64,000 nucleotides of DNA from Escallonia rubra (lineage: Eukaryota > Streptophyta > Magnoliopsida > Escalloniales > Escalloniaceae), in the NCBI GenBank assembly GCA_033065855.1, contig JAVXUO010001353.1, forward strand, positions 150,148-214,147. Reading direction: 5' to 3'. Positions 24,228-36,700 of the stretch are shown here, in pieces (position 1 is the stretch's first letter; every line of letters begins with the position of its first letter). A model generated the notes under the pieces. That model ran no database searches. It saw only the letters and a list, made by a program, of their open reading frames with translations, and had not been told where the DNA came from. Position numbers and translations under genes: made by a program.

Positions 24228-27200
24228 CTACCTCACCGTAAACATTCGAGGCTGGTGGTGGGCTGGCAAAGGGAATGCTGAGGGTGTCAAATGAAGAGGT
24301 GAACGATGATGTCTCAATGGTGACTTATGGGCAGTACGAAGATTAGTTTGGTGCTCTAATTGGGAGTGTTTCTCGGAATTTTTGGGATCTTGGATCTGTT
24401 CTAGAGTTGCTAAAACTTCTGCCATTCGTGGCCTGACTTTGGGCTCGGAGCTCAGGCACTGGTGGGCCAGGGTAGCAGCAGTATAAGCAGCTTTCTGAGG
24501 GTATTGGCCCTCCAGCTTGGTGTCCATAATCCGAAATAGTTTTCTCTTGTCACTCAAATATGGTTTGGCCCAGTCCACAAGATTCTGCTCTATACCAATC
24601 TTTCCCTTATCAACAGCACGACGTCCAGACAATAGTTCAAGCAAAACAACCCCAAAGCTATATACGTCACTTTTTGCTGTCAAGCGACCTGTTTAACCAT
24701 GAGAACTTTATTATATTACCATTGGTTATATGAAGGACATTATCATGCTATTTAAAAGAGCAAGACAGTACTTAATAGTCACAAACCTGTAGCAACATAT
24801 TCTGGTGCTGCATAGCCATGAGTACCCATTACTTGAGTCGACACGTGAGTCTTATCACCAGTTGGGCCTGCCTTAGCCAAGCCAAAATCAGAGAGCTTTG
24901 CATTAAATTCCTGCAACCAAGGAGTAATAAGTTTTAAAAAATAAGTTCCATAGTGCCACAAACTATTCCAGCTTGTACTCAGATATACCGCATCTAGAAG
25001 AATATTAGAGGCCTTGAAATCTCGATATATGACTTGTTCTTCAGCATCATGCAGGAAAGAGAGCCCTCTCGCAGCACCAATAGAAACTTTGATCCTCGTT
25101 GCCCAAGGAAGTGGTTGAGGCCCTCCTATGAAACCAAATGGTATCAAAAAGTTAGCAAACGTGCATAAAACCATTCCCCAAGAAATAGCATGATGTCCAA
25201 TGCAAAAATTCCCGAAAGTTTTGCACCACTGTACTAATTCCATCACCGTGCATGTCAAGGGTGGACAGATACAATTACTTACAATAGCAATTTATTATGC
25301 ATCGCAGATCTGCAGATAATAAAAATCTGAACAAAATAACAAATGACTAGAAGACATGCCATTGTTCCGAAGATCTAGAACAAAGCAAATGAACACACAT
25401 CCTATCCAGATAAACTCAGTGGACTTATAAGCAGTCACTCAGCCTCCTTTTAGATTAAGACATGTAGACTATTGCTTTAATTACATGTGAAGCTGAGTTC
25501 TCTTCACTTCATTTCTAGTTTATAAAATCAACAGCTATGGCATTTGGTCTTCGTGCAGTCCACCCATCCAAAGCACCCTCGGTTTGTGAGGAGCAAACTT
25601 AGCGCATGGCCTTAAGTTTTGAAGGAGGCTAGAAGGGTAAAAATATAACATAACAAAATGACGAATGTGGAAAAAACTACAACATACGGAAGCAATGCCA
25701 AAGTAAATGCCATGTAGCATTCTTATTAAAAGGAACTCCTCACTATATATCAAGATGGGAACATATGTCTATGATTGTAATTGCACGATGGTACATCGAA
25801 CATGGATACTTCTTCTCTCATGATACATATTAACACTAATATGTTCATTCTGGTGAAACATACTTCTAAAAAGATGATTCTCCAAGCTCCCTTTAGGCAT
25901 GAACTCATACACTAGAAGCCGGTTGTCACCTTCCAGGCAGTAACCAATAAGTTTAACCAAATTTGGATGATGCAGCTGCCCCAGATAATTAACCTCTGTC
26001 TGCAGAAAAGATTAAGATTTGTTAAACAGGCTAAGACAAATGAATATTACTTGTTTTCAAGCAGATAATTGATAAAGAAAAAGCATACCAACCACTCCTT
26101 GTGGCCTTGGAAAGCCTCAGGTTTAAGCTTCTTGACAGCAACTACCATTCCGGATCCAGGTTTTGCAGCAGTAAGCGTGTATTCGTCAATCCATCCTTTA
26201 AAAACGTAACCAAATCCTCCTTCACCAAGAAGACTGTCGGGACGGAAGTTTCTGGTTGCATTCTTCAATTCAGTAAATGGAAAGGGTTTGACATGAGGAG
26301 ATGACAATATCTCACTTTCAGATCTTGGAGTAGTAACAGTGTCTGTGCTGTACTTTCCATTGCAAGATGGAAAGGTCAGGCTAGAATGTGCTGAAGAATT
26401 ACTCATTTTGCTGGCAACTCTAGAGGCTCCTGAAGTTGTAAAGAAACAATGTTTCAGCAATGATAAGCAAGAATTTCACAAGCTCTTCGAATAATTAACC
26501 AAACTCAAGAAACAGCCGATGAGTTGTAAATATTGCAGATCCTTGTACACAAAGAACACAATGTTTTTACTAATGCTAACATCTGTCAATGTAGTCAAGA
26601 TAAATAACTTCAGCAAGGTCACACTGCAGTAGCTCATTTGCTCCAATTAATTTGAGAAGGAGGCTCGACAAAGGTGCATGTTCAGATGCAGAGTTCTAGA
26701 AACATCAGGCAACTGCCTTAATTAGTTATTGCCATTCTTTCTAATTTACTCATGCGAGATATTCCAATATTTGCAGCCAAGTGGGTCATAAGGATGCTGT
26801 TTTCACCATATCTTTTCCAAGAACTATTCCCGAGTACTAAAACATAGTTGTACTAAAAGCACAGCAACAACATCATTTAACTTAATAAGCAAAATTCAAC
26901 TTTTCTTCAAGGATTCCAAAATTTTCAACCAAGGCAAAGGTAATTGGACCATTAAAGCAGAATTTTCACAAACAGAAGAAGACAACTATGCTATAAAAGG
27001 ACTCACAGTCATCATTTTCCATTAGGATGATACAGTGAATTATGCGAAATCGTGTAGAGCTATCATTTAGCTGATGCCGAACTCAAGAAGCAGATAATGA
27101 CAGCACAGATTTCACATACATAGCCAAAATCCCAAACCCAATTAGAACTCTAAGAAAATAGATTTACAGAAAAAAAGACTAGAACTTTTAGAAATTTCAG

Positions 27201-27607
27201 TTACAAGTCAATTTCTCAAAAATCTAAAACAAAAACGATACAGCAGAAGAACGAAAAGAATACCCAAGTCGATACCCAGAAAGAATGAAAGCAATTGCAA
27301 AACCAAAAGAAAAAAAGTTAGATCCAACACCACCAGAACTCACTTTAATGACCACAAAATTTTGGGTTAAATTGGTCAAGCACAGGCTTGTCATTTATGA
27401 AGGCAATCAGACCTCGGAAAGGCAAGCTACTATATGAAGTAAACCCCTCTTATTCAAGAAACATCCCCATATCATCACAACCCAGAAAAGGGTACGCAAA
27501 GAAAACACTTCCATTTTTGTGTGGTAGACAGAGAGAGAAGCAGTACCAGAGGTGTTGGAGCTAAGAGTGGCATCAACTCTAGCAGAGGAACCTATGCAGT
27601 TGCCCAT
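24228..27607 (-). CDS. Receptor-like cytoplasmic kinase, PBL2/PBL3 (APK2)-like (419 aa)
   Basis: There are six exons on the minus strand: 27547-27607, 26089-26429, 25864-25999, 24989-25125, 24787-24910, 24228-24688. They join in frame to 419 residues. The start MGNCIGSS carries the myristoylation/palmitoylation signal. The kinase domain has [12 protein letters not shown] (88-99), VAVKK (Lys120), YRDFKASN (213-220), DFGLAK (233-238) and APEY. YRDFK is the usual RLCK-VII form. The C-terminal tail is rich in Ser, Pro and His and contains [13 protein letters not shown], as in APK2/PBL2-PBL3 proteins, which I use for the assignment. The first intron is about 1.1 kb, and the 5' UTR contains a CT/GA repeat. 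Its phase pattern matches the neighbouring RLCK through the kinase domain. Confidence 0.92.
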
Positions 27608-27653
27608 TACTCGAACTATGCTACAAACTACAAAGTACCAGCTCCAAGCTGAG

Positions 27654-27673
27654 CGAGAGAGAGAGAGAGAGAG
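27654..27673 (+). repeat. (GA)n microsatellite in PBL 5' UTR
   Basis: Ten GA units lie about 47 bp upstream of the PBL start codon, reading as CT repeats on the coding strand. CT-rich 5' leaders are common in plant genes. Confidence 0.9.
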
Positions 27674-30559
27674 GGAAGCAGTCAAGCAGATTGCTTTCCC
27701 AAATATGAAACAGAGAATTAGTAAATGAAGTAGTACTAGTTAGCCTTCCCCACCTTTTCCAAAGGTTGGTGCGTCAGATTGTATGTAAAACTGATATTTT
27801 AACGGCAAAGGGCAGAGGAAATCGCTTTCATATTACGGGGGAAGTTGACAAGAAAAGGCCTTGGCATAAAGTAAAGCCAAAGGGGGAGGAATTGGAAAGG
27901 AAAACGCGCAGAACTTTTCTTGATAACATTCCGTGGTGAGACACACTGCTAAGGGATTCGTCACCTCTGACATCTTCAGGTCAAGCACGGAATTTATGCA
28001 TTTTCTTAGCTCAGCCTTTCGCTGTCTGTTGCATAAACTTGTAGTGGTGTGGACACATTTGTGGTCTTACAATTGTTCGAGCGAAATTGGTATTGAAGGT
28101 TTAAGTTTTACCGGCACGTGATTAATGATGTGTCACATCGATGAATCTAGTAAAATTGTTTTACCGTCTCTCGCAAACATGCTTGTCAATTTGACAGCAA
28201 GATTCGCAATCTAGGAGAAAAAACTTGCATTGTATGAAAGAATCGAACCTATGGCCTTTCTTGACCCAAAGAATATATGACCTTTATTGCACCAAAAAAT
28301 TGAATTTTTTGCCTTTTATGACGGTTTGTGCATCAAATTTCAAAGAAAAACTTTAGGCACTCATACCGTCGTTACTTAAAGATCGTTTTAGATGGTTTTT
28401 TTTTTTACTTTGAGAGACGTACTTAACACTTTCTTCTTTTGCAAAACACTCGATCACTCCAAAACTAATCTGCACTTGTTTTGTGAATTAAGGGAGAGAA
28501 GTATCAATTATACAATCTTAAAAAACAATAATATTATGTGAAACTAGCCAAAAGAGGTGACTGTAAATTTACCTTCATTCTAAAGTACTATTTGGACTTT
28601 GGCTAAAACATTTCCACGGGTCTTGACCCTTTCCATAGGTACTGTTCCAGGGCACCAGACGTGAGTGAAAGAAGGGCTTTGCTGGAGGTCTAAAACTGCA
28701 AACTAGAGGTGGGGACTTAGAAAAAAGACTCGCGAATGACCCGTCAATTTCTTTTTTTCAACTCATTACGAGAGTCGTGTCAACGAAAAACTTCTAATTA
28801 CAAGAGTAGCGTGACTACCATTCATGAAGAAACAAGAGAACCACGGAAAGTCAATTACAAGAGCATGGACTTTTTGCTACAGAGGACGGTTACTAAACCT
28901 TGAGGTAGCCTCCCTAATTTTTCACAATAGTGCCAGATCCGCATTACTACACGATGACATCGTATTAATCTCATCCCGATAAATCGAGATATACAGTGAC
29001 ATAATAGATAACACTAAAAATATACCGAGAGTGACCCACCTTATAATGGACTAAGTATGATTAGAATCTCAGTAAACATATTTAAATGAGTAGTTGAACA
29101 TAGGAGCAAGGGGAGAGATATGGACGTGGTACCCATAGGGCTATTGCTCATCAAGCATTACATCATACAATTCAACACCAAAAGCAACAAGCACGCATCT
29201 GATTCTCTTTTTGGTCACAACATTTGACTTTTCTTTACAATCAGCTTAAAGGCTTGCATTCACAAATCTATTTTATTAACGAAGTGCTTAAGATTTATAT
29301 TAAAGAAAAATATAACTTTCATCCACTGGATAAAGGTGTGTTTGACATTTTCAAGGGAAAATAGTATCTGCATTGGTTAACGTGACTTTCATTTGTCACC
29401 TTTGACCACTGGCCAAAGGTTTTAAGGCCCCAAGGAACCTGACCCCCACATGAAGTGGGGCAGGTTTGATTCCTAAGCAGTGTTAAATTTTGTATTGCCA
29501 CTGCAGTGTGGACTAAATGAACCTGTGGATTATTGTGAAGAAGCTTTCTTGTCTATTTGAAAGAGATTTCCTATCTATTTGTTGTAATAGTTAAGAAAAA
29601 AAATTATGTCGGTGTTATCACGCGAATTCGTTAAGAATAACTTATTGTGACGTTATTTTTGTGCCATATAGGGTAGCTTGTCAGGGAGGACGACTTCAAA
29701 ACCTTGAAGTTAACTGTCAACCGTAGTTCTTAAAAAGTCAGTTAATTCATGTGGGCGAAGATATGTTCTATCATTATAATTCTCTTGTTCTTGTAACTGA
29801 TTTTGTCTCATTATTAGTACGTTGTTGCTACTATTAGAAAAAAAAAATTAAGCTTTCTTACAAAACAAGAGAAAGGTTATGATAAAGCCTTTGGGTCAAG
29901 AGTGATGCCTAATAAAATTTTAATTTCAATGTGTGTAATTAAAATGACATTATTACCCTTATTTTATGCACATGCATAGCACATACTTACTTAGAATGAC
30001 ATTTTTGGAATAAAGTTATGATAAGGAACGGTTTGTCAACGATTTTATCAATTATAGGAGACACCATTTCTAAAGTTGTAATTACGAAAAGTGAACTGCA
30101 AATTTGTGTATATTATTATAGGGAACAATTTTGTATATAATCAGGATAAATATTGACTACAACTCGAGTTAGATGGCTACAACTATCCATTGAGTGATAA
30201 TTAATTATGGTTAAACAAAATTACTCTACCATCGACGACAATTGTTATTACTATCTTTTAGCGTCGCTAATTACATTCCACAAAGAAATTTTACAACCAT
30301 TTTATTGTCGTTTTATGTAAGTCGGGTTACATCTCCCACCCACGGTCAACATTTTCTCATCCTTAATTATGAACTTTATGTCTAATCAAGGTAATACCAT
30401 ACCCAAAAGTAATTGCTCCTTGTCACACAATCACCAAATGATCAACCAATCACGAGTAAGCCACAAGAGTTTTTTCACAGCATAATGTCACAAAACTGGC
30501 GACTTCTCTAAGTCGATCGTACGACACTTAGCTAAATCAAGCCCCGCTTCCATGCTAAG

Positions 30560-30890
30560 TCAGCCTACCCCTTGAGCTAGGCGCGATATTAGAAGCAAAT
30601 AAACAAAAGAAAACAAGAGTTTGGGGAATGAATCCCACTATATTACTTGGAGAAAGCTTAGTACAAGGATGTCTTAAATGCCTTGGCCAAGACACGGCTT
30701 TGGCTTTATATGTATACTAGTCCACCTCTTCAACATATGGTGGAGATACATTGCATCCAACGATTCTCATTCACCCTCTAGAACTCTCTACAATTTTTAC
30801 AAGCCTCTATAATATTCTAGACTCCACTACCTAGAATATACACATATTTACAAGGCATAAGAGTGTAGAGATGTACGGAACATTCCAAAA
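30560..30890 (-). mobile_element. Possible Copia-type LTR remnant
   Basis: Read on the minus strand, the segment has the look of an LTR: GGAATGTTCCGTACATC near the start, a TATA-like CATATAAAGCC (about 30697-30707), and AAGCTTTCTCCAAG followed by AGTGGGATTCATTCCCC. No partner LTR, target duplication or coding interior was found, so this is tentative. Confidence 0.35.
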
Positions 30891-33046
30891 ACCTTGCACA
30901 TCCACTGCCAAGTAAGCGTCCACGTCCCGTAAGCGCCTAATGAGCTCCTGCACGGCGTAACCTCCATAAATAACCTCCTTCTTAATCGGTCCGTGACAAT
31001 AAGCCATCTTTATCTTCATCAGACAACTAATTTTGGCTTGACACAGTATTTAAGTAAAAGAATATTAAATACTTCAGGATTAATGGTTCCGATCATCTAA
31101 GTTTGACCATTTAAAACCGTGGAAGTGGAGGGACAACCTCGTCCCCTCATTCTTTAGACTCATGGGTCCTACTCCTTTCACCAACAGTAATTTCCTTTCC
31201 CTTATTCATTATGTTCGGAACTCAAACTCATTTGTCTAGTAAAATTATTCTTTCATCCCTTAACCTCTCCCATCATATTCGTCTTTCGACTTTTTTAATA
31301 GTCCTAAATAATCGAGACCAATGATCTCAAACCGTATATACTCTAGCTCTAAACTTTGACACAAAAACAAGCCAAAAGTTGTTTAATCCAATCCGAATAA
31401 AGTTTTGGCACTATAAGAGGCTCTTTGAATTGATTCTTAATGATAAATTTTTAATTAAATCAGAATTAGTTTTTGAAATCAGTTTTAATCTATTTTAAAC
31501 ATAAGATGAAAGTAGGTTTAGTATAACAAAATGACCATACAACGTGTTATAATTTAAAGAGGCATTTAATGTCTGTTTATACGAGAGGATATTTTGATAA
31601 TTTTTTTAGTCAAACGTGATTCTTCAAAAATTGATTAAATCGAAATCTAAAAAACGAAGATTCTGAATTTTAATCAGTTATGAGTATATTAAAAAAAATA
31701 TTTAATCGGTTTAATTTTTTTTACCAAACACTTCAAACGCGATTAAATCTTCTAATGTTTGATCATTCTAGAAACGATCCCCACCGCATCGTCATTATCT
31801 TGACGTGAAAGCCACACCCTCTTCTTCCCCACCACATCGTCATTATCAGCAAACCAAAGAAAGCTTCACGAAGGCAGAGAGATGGGTCATGCTTTGGTGA
31901 CTCGGAAGAAAAGAAAATTTGACCGCAATTCCCTGGACGATTCTCAAGCTGCGTTCACAAGCACTGGACCTACCATGGTTGAAACACAAGCAAAAGTCCT
32001 CTCTAACCATGAGCTCTTCCGTTGACTGTCTGGGTCTTTCCACATACATACATAATTAAGATATACACATGATCCCAAGAACAAGATTACGGAATATCAA
32101 GTTGGTGCCACACACTCAGATTGGTCGGATCATAGTCATGGGGGACAAGCGACCTGGGTCCGATGGTGGGGGCATAAATTCTCGGCTTTTGTGGTTGTCC
32201 TAATCCGAGGACGAGAAAGATGAGCAGTGGAGAAGGGAGTCAAGTCCAAGAATATCTTCCTTCGAGAAACACAACTCTATGGGCCATGGACATGACTCTG
32301 TCTCTATTTGATTGGACATGGCGTGATCCTAGTTTGGGTGGGCTACACTCGCATGTAGAGTCCAGTCCAACTTCCACAGGCCCAGCACTTACAGTCCAGT
32401 AACCACAAGCCCAAAGTGTACTCAGCTATTTTCTTGTCTAGCTAGCATGATTGAAGTTCTATTTGATCCAGAGCCATGGCATGATTTCGAAGATGGTTTG
32501 CTGCTGGGAATGCCCTAGGAGAAGGACAAGAACATATTGATAACATTTAGCTGCGGCTCGGATTGTAACAACAGGTTACACGCATAACAGCGGTAAGAGA
32601 ATTGTTGAATGTTTGCACCCTTAGCTGGGCTGCAGCATGTTGCTGCGATTTTACCTAACAACTTTTGATTTTCGTTACATGGAAGGGTCATAGGCTGTTA
32701 TTATAATTTGGGTTGTAACTATTTGCACCGATTACGTAACTATTTTGATTTTTAATTTTTGCAATGACGATTAAAAAGATTCATTTTATCGTGAACGTCT
32801 ACTATTTTTTCCTTTTTATTTTGAAAAAAATTTAATCCATATTGTACGAAAATGTGAAAATAAAGTGTTTTCATCTTTTTTTGGCCGTCTCTCACCCAAT
32901 ATGAGAGAAAAATAGCTAATTTTTTTTGTTAAAATGGTAAAAATACACAACCTTTTTTCTAATTGGATTCAAAATGATAAAAATGAAAATTCTCTTTTAA
33001 TATTGAGTTAGTGGTTTTGCTTCGCATTTTACATATCCAATTAACA

Positions 33047-33210
33047 ATTGTAGCGTAGTTTTTTTTTTGTTTGAATTTTCCAAAGGGAAATACTAGAACT
33101 GCAAATATGGGTAACCGCAGGGGGGAGGAATCGAACATGGGACCTCGAGGTCACTCCTCGAGGCCCCTTGCCAACTCAACCAACCCCCTTGGTTTATTGT
33201 AGCGTAGTTT
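33047..33210 (-). mobile_element. tRNA-derived SINE with perfect 15-bp target duplications
   Basis: ATTGTAGCGTAGTTT occurs at 33047-33061 and 33196-33210. The 134-bp body between them reads on the minus strand as a SINE. It starts CCAAGGGGGTTGGTTGAGTTGG (Pol III A-box-like GGTTGAGTTGG), carries a B box GTTCGATTCC about 40 bp later, and ends in a poly(A) tail seen as a T run at 33060-33069. A CCTCGAGG palindrome pair lies between the boxes. Perfect duplications imply a fairly recent insertion, about 560 bp upstream of the UTR3 start codon. Confidence 0.9.
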
Positions 33211-33522
33211 GAATATTACAATACTGCAGTGGACTCATCTTACTCAGAAAATGATGATACACAAACAATTTCAACCGTACGATTGCCAAAGTAAATCTTA
33301 ACTCTTACTATCTCTCGTAATATTGTATAGCTGCATATGATAAACGATCGGTATTTTGAGTTAAAAAGGGATTTATAGAATCTAAGCTCAACAAAATTTT
33401 CCCAAAACTGAAACATCTGGAAGGGAAAAGAAAAGATCATTAAATAAAAGGTATGTTCTTGTTGAGGAATATTGCAAGTTCCTCCATCCAACCAATAAGA
33501 AGCCACCACTCTAGTCACTGAA

Positions 33523-33541
33523 CCAATCACAGATCTCCACG
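33523..33541 (+). promoter_or_regulatory. ER stress response element (ERSE, CCAAT-N9-CCACG)
   Basis: CCAAT (33523-33527), nine bases, then CCACG (33537-33541) is an exact match to the ERSE-I consensus. It lies 37 bp before the TATA-like box of the UDP-sugar transporter gene. ERSE is bound by bZIP stress factors with NF-Y. Confidence 0.75.
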
Positions 33542-33577
33542 TCGGCACTTCAACGTATACCTCCCCCCAACCCGCGC

Positions 33578-33585
33578 TATATTAA
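33578..33585 (+). promoter_or_regulatory. TATA-like box of UTR3
   Basis: TATATTAA lies 177 bp upstream of the start codon and just downstream of the ERSE, in an otherwise C-rich stretch. It would give a 5' UTR of about 145 nt. Confidence 0.55.
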
Positions 33586-33754
33586 GCCGACCAAACTGAA
33601 CGAACACAACAGCCGTGCGACTCACTTCATTTGCCAGTTATTCTCACCGTCACTTCCCGGTTACCGGTCAACCCGCGCCCTCTCCCTCTCTCTCAATCCT
33701 TCTCACGCGGATCGCCGGATCTCGTGATCCCGGCGACGACATTTCCCGCCAGAA

Positions 33755-36700
33755 ATGGAGTCCCACGGCGCCGGTCTCCGCCGTATGCTCGTGCTTGCTT
33801 TTTGCGTCGTCGGCATTTGGGCGGCTTATATCTACCAGGGTGTCCTTCAAGAGACCGTGTAAGTGTGAAAAAGCATCTCTCGTTCTCTATTTTGGGGATT
33901 TATTTGAAATTGCTTCGACTTGTATTTGCGCCTAATTAGAATTAGTTTTTGTTAATGTTTGTGTAATCTGGAAATTTATTTTGGGATAATTTGTGTAATG
34001 CGGACTTTATAGGACTAGTATAGAAACTGTTATCTGGGCATTGTTGGCTTTATTGGAAGACAATAAATTTATGGATTGTTTAGCTGAAATGAGCAAATCA
34101 TCTTGTTAGTTAGTGAAAAGCGAAAAAAGAAATGAAAGAAAATAAGATAGATTATGTTCTTCAAAAAAAATACGAAAAATCATGCAGTTCTTGAATTCTG
34201 CTCTGGACTCTTTTTCTGTTTTGTTTTGGAATCAGCATTTCCACTCCAAGAACAAACCAACCCACTTCATTTATCTCGCTTTTGGAGCGGATTTATCTTC
34301 TTTGAAATATTTCTTTTCTTTTATTATACTTGTTTCAAGTAGTGCTTCATTTCCCAACCTCTGAATACACGAACAATTGTGCACCATCTCAGGTAGCACT
34401 TTAATCGAGCACATATGTGTAGCATATCCCAGCAACACATACAACAGCAAGAAACCACTGATTCTTGCAGTTATTGCCACGAAATAACTATATATCTGAA
34501 TTAGCTATCTGAAATTCCAGTGCATTTGACTCATTATAGAACTCTGATGTTGTCTCCTTGCATTTGTTAGCGTTATTACTCATTGGCCCATAATGCTCCT
34601 GCTATAAATTATTTTTACTTTAGTGTATATGCTTCTTCTAGTTAGTTTTTTAGGTCTTTTGTATTGATTTTGTATCTATGGATTCTGTATTGCTTATCAG
34701 GTCCACCAAGCGATTTGGCCCAGACAAGAAAAGATTTGAACACCTAGCATTCCTAAACCTTGCTCAAAATGTAGTTTGTTTGATATGGTCATTCATAAGT
34801 ACGTCTTCTTTCATTTTTCTTCCCCTTTGTTGTCAAATTTTTACAATTTTGTTTTATGGTCAATGAACAATTTTTATGTGCACATTGAACAGTGATAAGG
34901 CTATGGTCTAGTGGTAGTAGTGGGGGTGCTCCATGGTGGAGTTACTGGAGTGCCGGCATTACAAATACGATTGGCCCAGCTATGGGAATTGAAGCACTAA
35001 AGTACATCAGTTACCCTGCCCAGGCATGTTCAGAATGTTTCTTTTAATTGTATTTGCTGTCCGGCTTTTCTGTTTACATTTAAGCCCTTGGGTGTTGACA
35101 CTAGCACTTATGAACTTTTTCGACGCACGACAGTTTGTAGTTCGTAGTCTACAGTGAAAACATATCTCGTGATTTGGGCATGTCATGTTGTTGCAATTTT
35201 CTATTTAATTAGGAAACCTAGTACACTACAGCACATACACATGGACAGTTTCAATTTTCTGTTCACATACTGAGCAGCAGAACTGGGGCCATTGATTGCT
35301 GCAGTGGTAAAACTTATGATTTCAAGTGTTACAATGTGGGGATGAATTGCAGGACATTCGCTTTGTTTAAGATGATGGGAGATGACGGTTTACCGTTGTA
35401 ACACAGCAAGACTACATGATAGCCTTTGTCTACTTGAAATGCCACTCTTGATATGCAACTCAAATGCCTATAGCTTCAAAAAATTGGACCTTGTGCAATT
35501 ATTCAAGCATAGATTGAATGGAAGAATCAACAGAAGTGCCCTAGTGATAAAGCTGAGACCTTCGAACCTGCATCAATTAATATGAGGTTTGCCTGAGTGG
35601 TGTGATTTTTAGGATTAGAATTTGCGTTGGTAACCTTTCATAGTTTATCATTTCAGTGAGATTTTCCTCTCACAATGTTGGCAGCACTTAACGTACTTTT
35701 GTCTTCTTCAGCTTGACATTTTTGCTAGGGAAAATCTTCCACTTCTCTACCTTTCAATTAAAAAATCCTTCCATTTGTCCTCTCTTGTTGCTGTTCATAT
35801 TTGCTTTGTGTTTGATATGTGAAACTGCTGACATTAATTAGCTGTTTAGTACTCATGTTACCATCTATCATTTTCAGGTCCTGGCAAAATCCTCAAAAAT
35901 GATTCCAGGTGAGAAATTTACATAATAAAAGCAGCGGGGATGTTTTATATTCAGCAGCTTTTGTTGATGAAGAACGGGCCTCTTATGATTTTATGTTTGC
36001 GACATAGGAACACTTGTCTGATAACTTTTAATTCGCGTTTCTACGCAGAAAATAAGTAGGTGAATAAGCAAGTGAGATGCTATTTACCTCCCTTTTATGC
36101 TTTCCACTTCTTTTTTTGTCGCGCATTTAAGTTACAATTGTTAACTTTCTAGCGACAGATCAGAGGGTGGAATAACTGGGTGGAAAAAGCCCCTCCTAAT
36201 ATGCAATTGAAAAACATACTGAATCAGACAGTTAAAGAAACGTAAATAAAATATCAGTAGGGAAAAAAGGATAAATAGGTAATTAAACACTCGAAAGCTG
36301 TACTGAATAAGAGAGTCAAAGAAACACAAACACATCGACGCAGCAAAAGTGTGCATGCCATGAGGAGGATTGTGGAAGATCTTATGAATTTTTTCGTCGT
36401 GTTTTCCTGGCCAAGGAAGAACGTTTCTTTATGTTCCACTCTTTTAGCCATAAATTTCCTTCTAAGAGGTCAATATATGAAAGTAATAAACATTAAAGTG
36501 TGGTTAGTGTTATGCTGATAAGTGTAACAAGTGTCATGCGGCTTCAGAAAAATGACGCACATTCAAAAACTCGTAAAGATTCATCACCCTAGGACAAGGT
36601 TCCTAAGATTAATAGTGATAGGCCCTACCGATGCATCTCCAAATATCATTTGTTCTGTTTGTTTTATGCATTTTTACATGGATGAAAGTTTTGTTTCAAT

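Larger units (their letters stand above)
27608..33046. other. Intergenic, 5.4 kb, no gene recognised
   Basis: It starts with the 5' UTR and promoter of the PBL gene, including a (GA) repeat at 27654-27673. A possible LTR remnant at 30560-30890 is listed separately. The stretch 31430-31745 is AT-rich with loosely inverted ends and may be an old MITE. Small open frames (27933-28121, 29319-29501, 32220-32402) show no motif. Confidence 0.5.

Noticed and set aside
28225..28255. B-box-like GGTTCGATTC on the minus strand as a second SINE
   Set aside because: No A box at the right distance, no tail and no target duplication.
33615..33939. Two overlapping frames of about 100 aa
   Set aside because: They overlap exon 1 of UTR3 in wrong frames and run through its splice donor.
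34900..34930. tRNA-Gly-like A box (ATGGTCTAGTGGTAGTAG)
   Set aside because: It lies in UTR3 exon 3 and encodes part of the transporter; no B box or acceptor stem follows.
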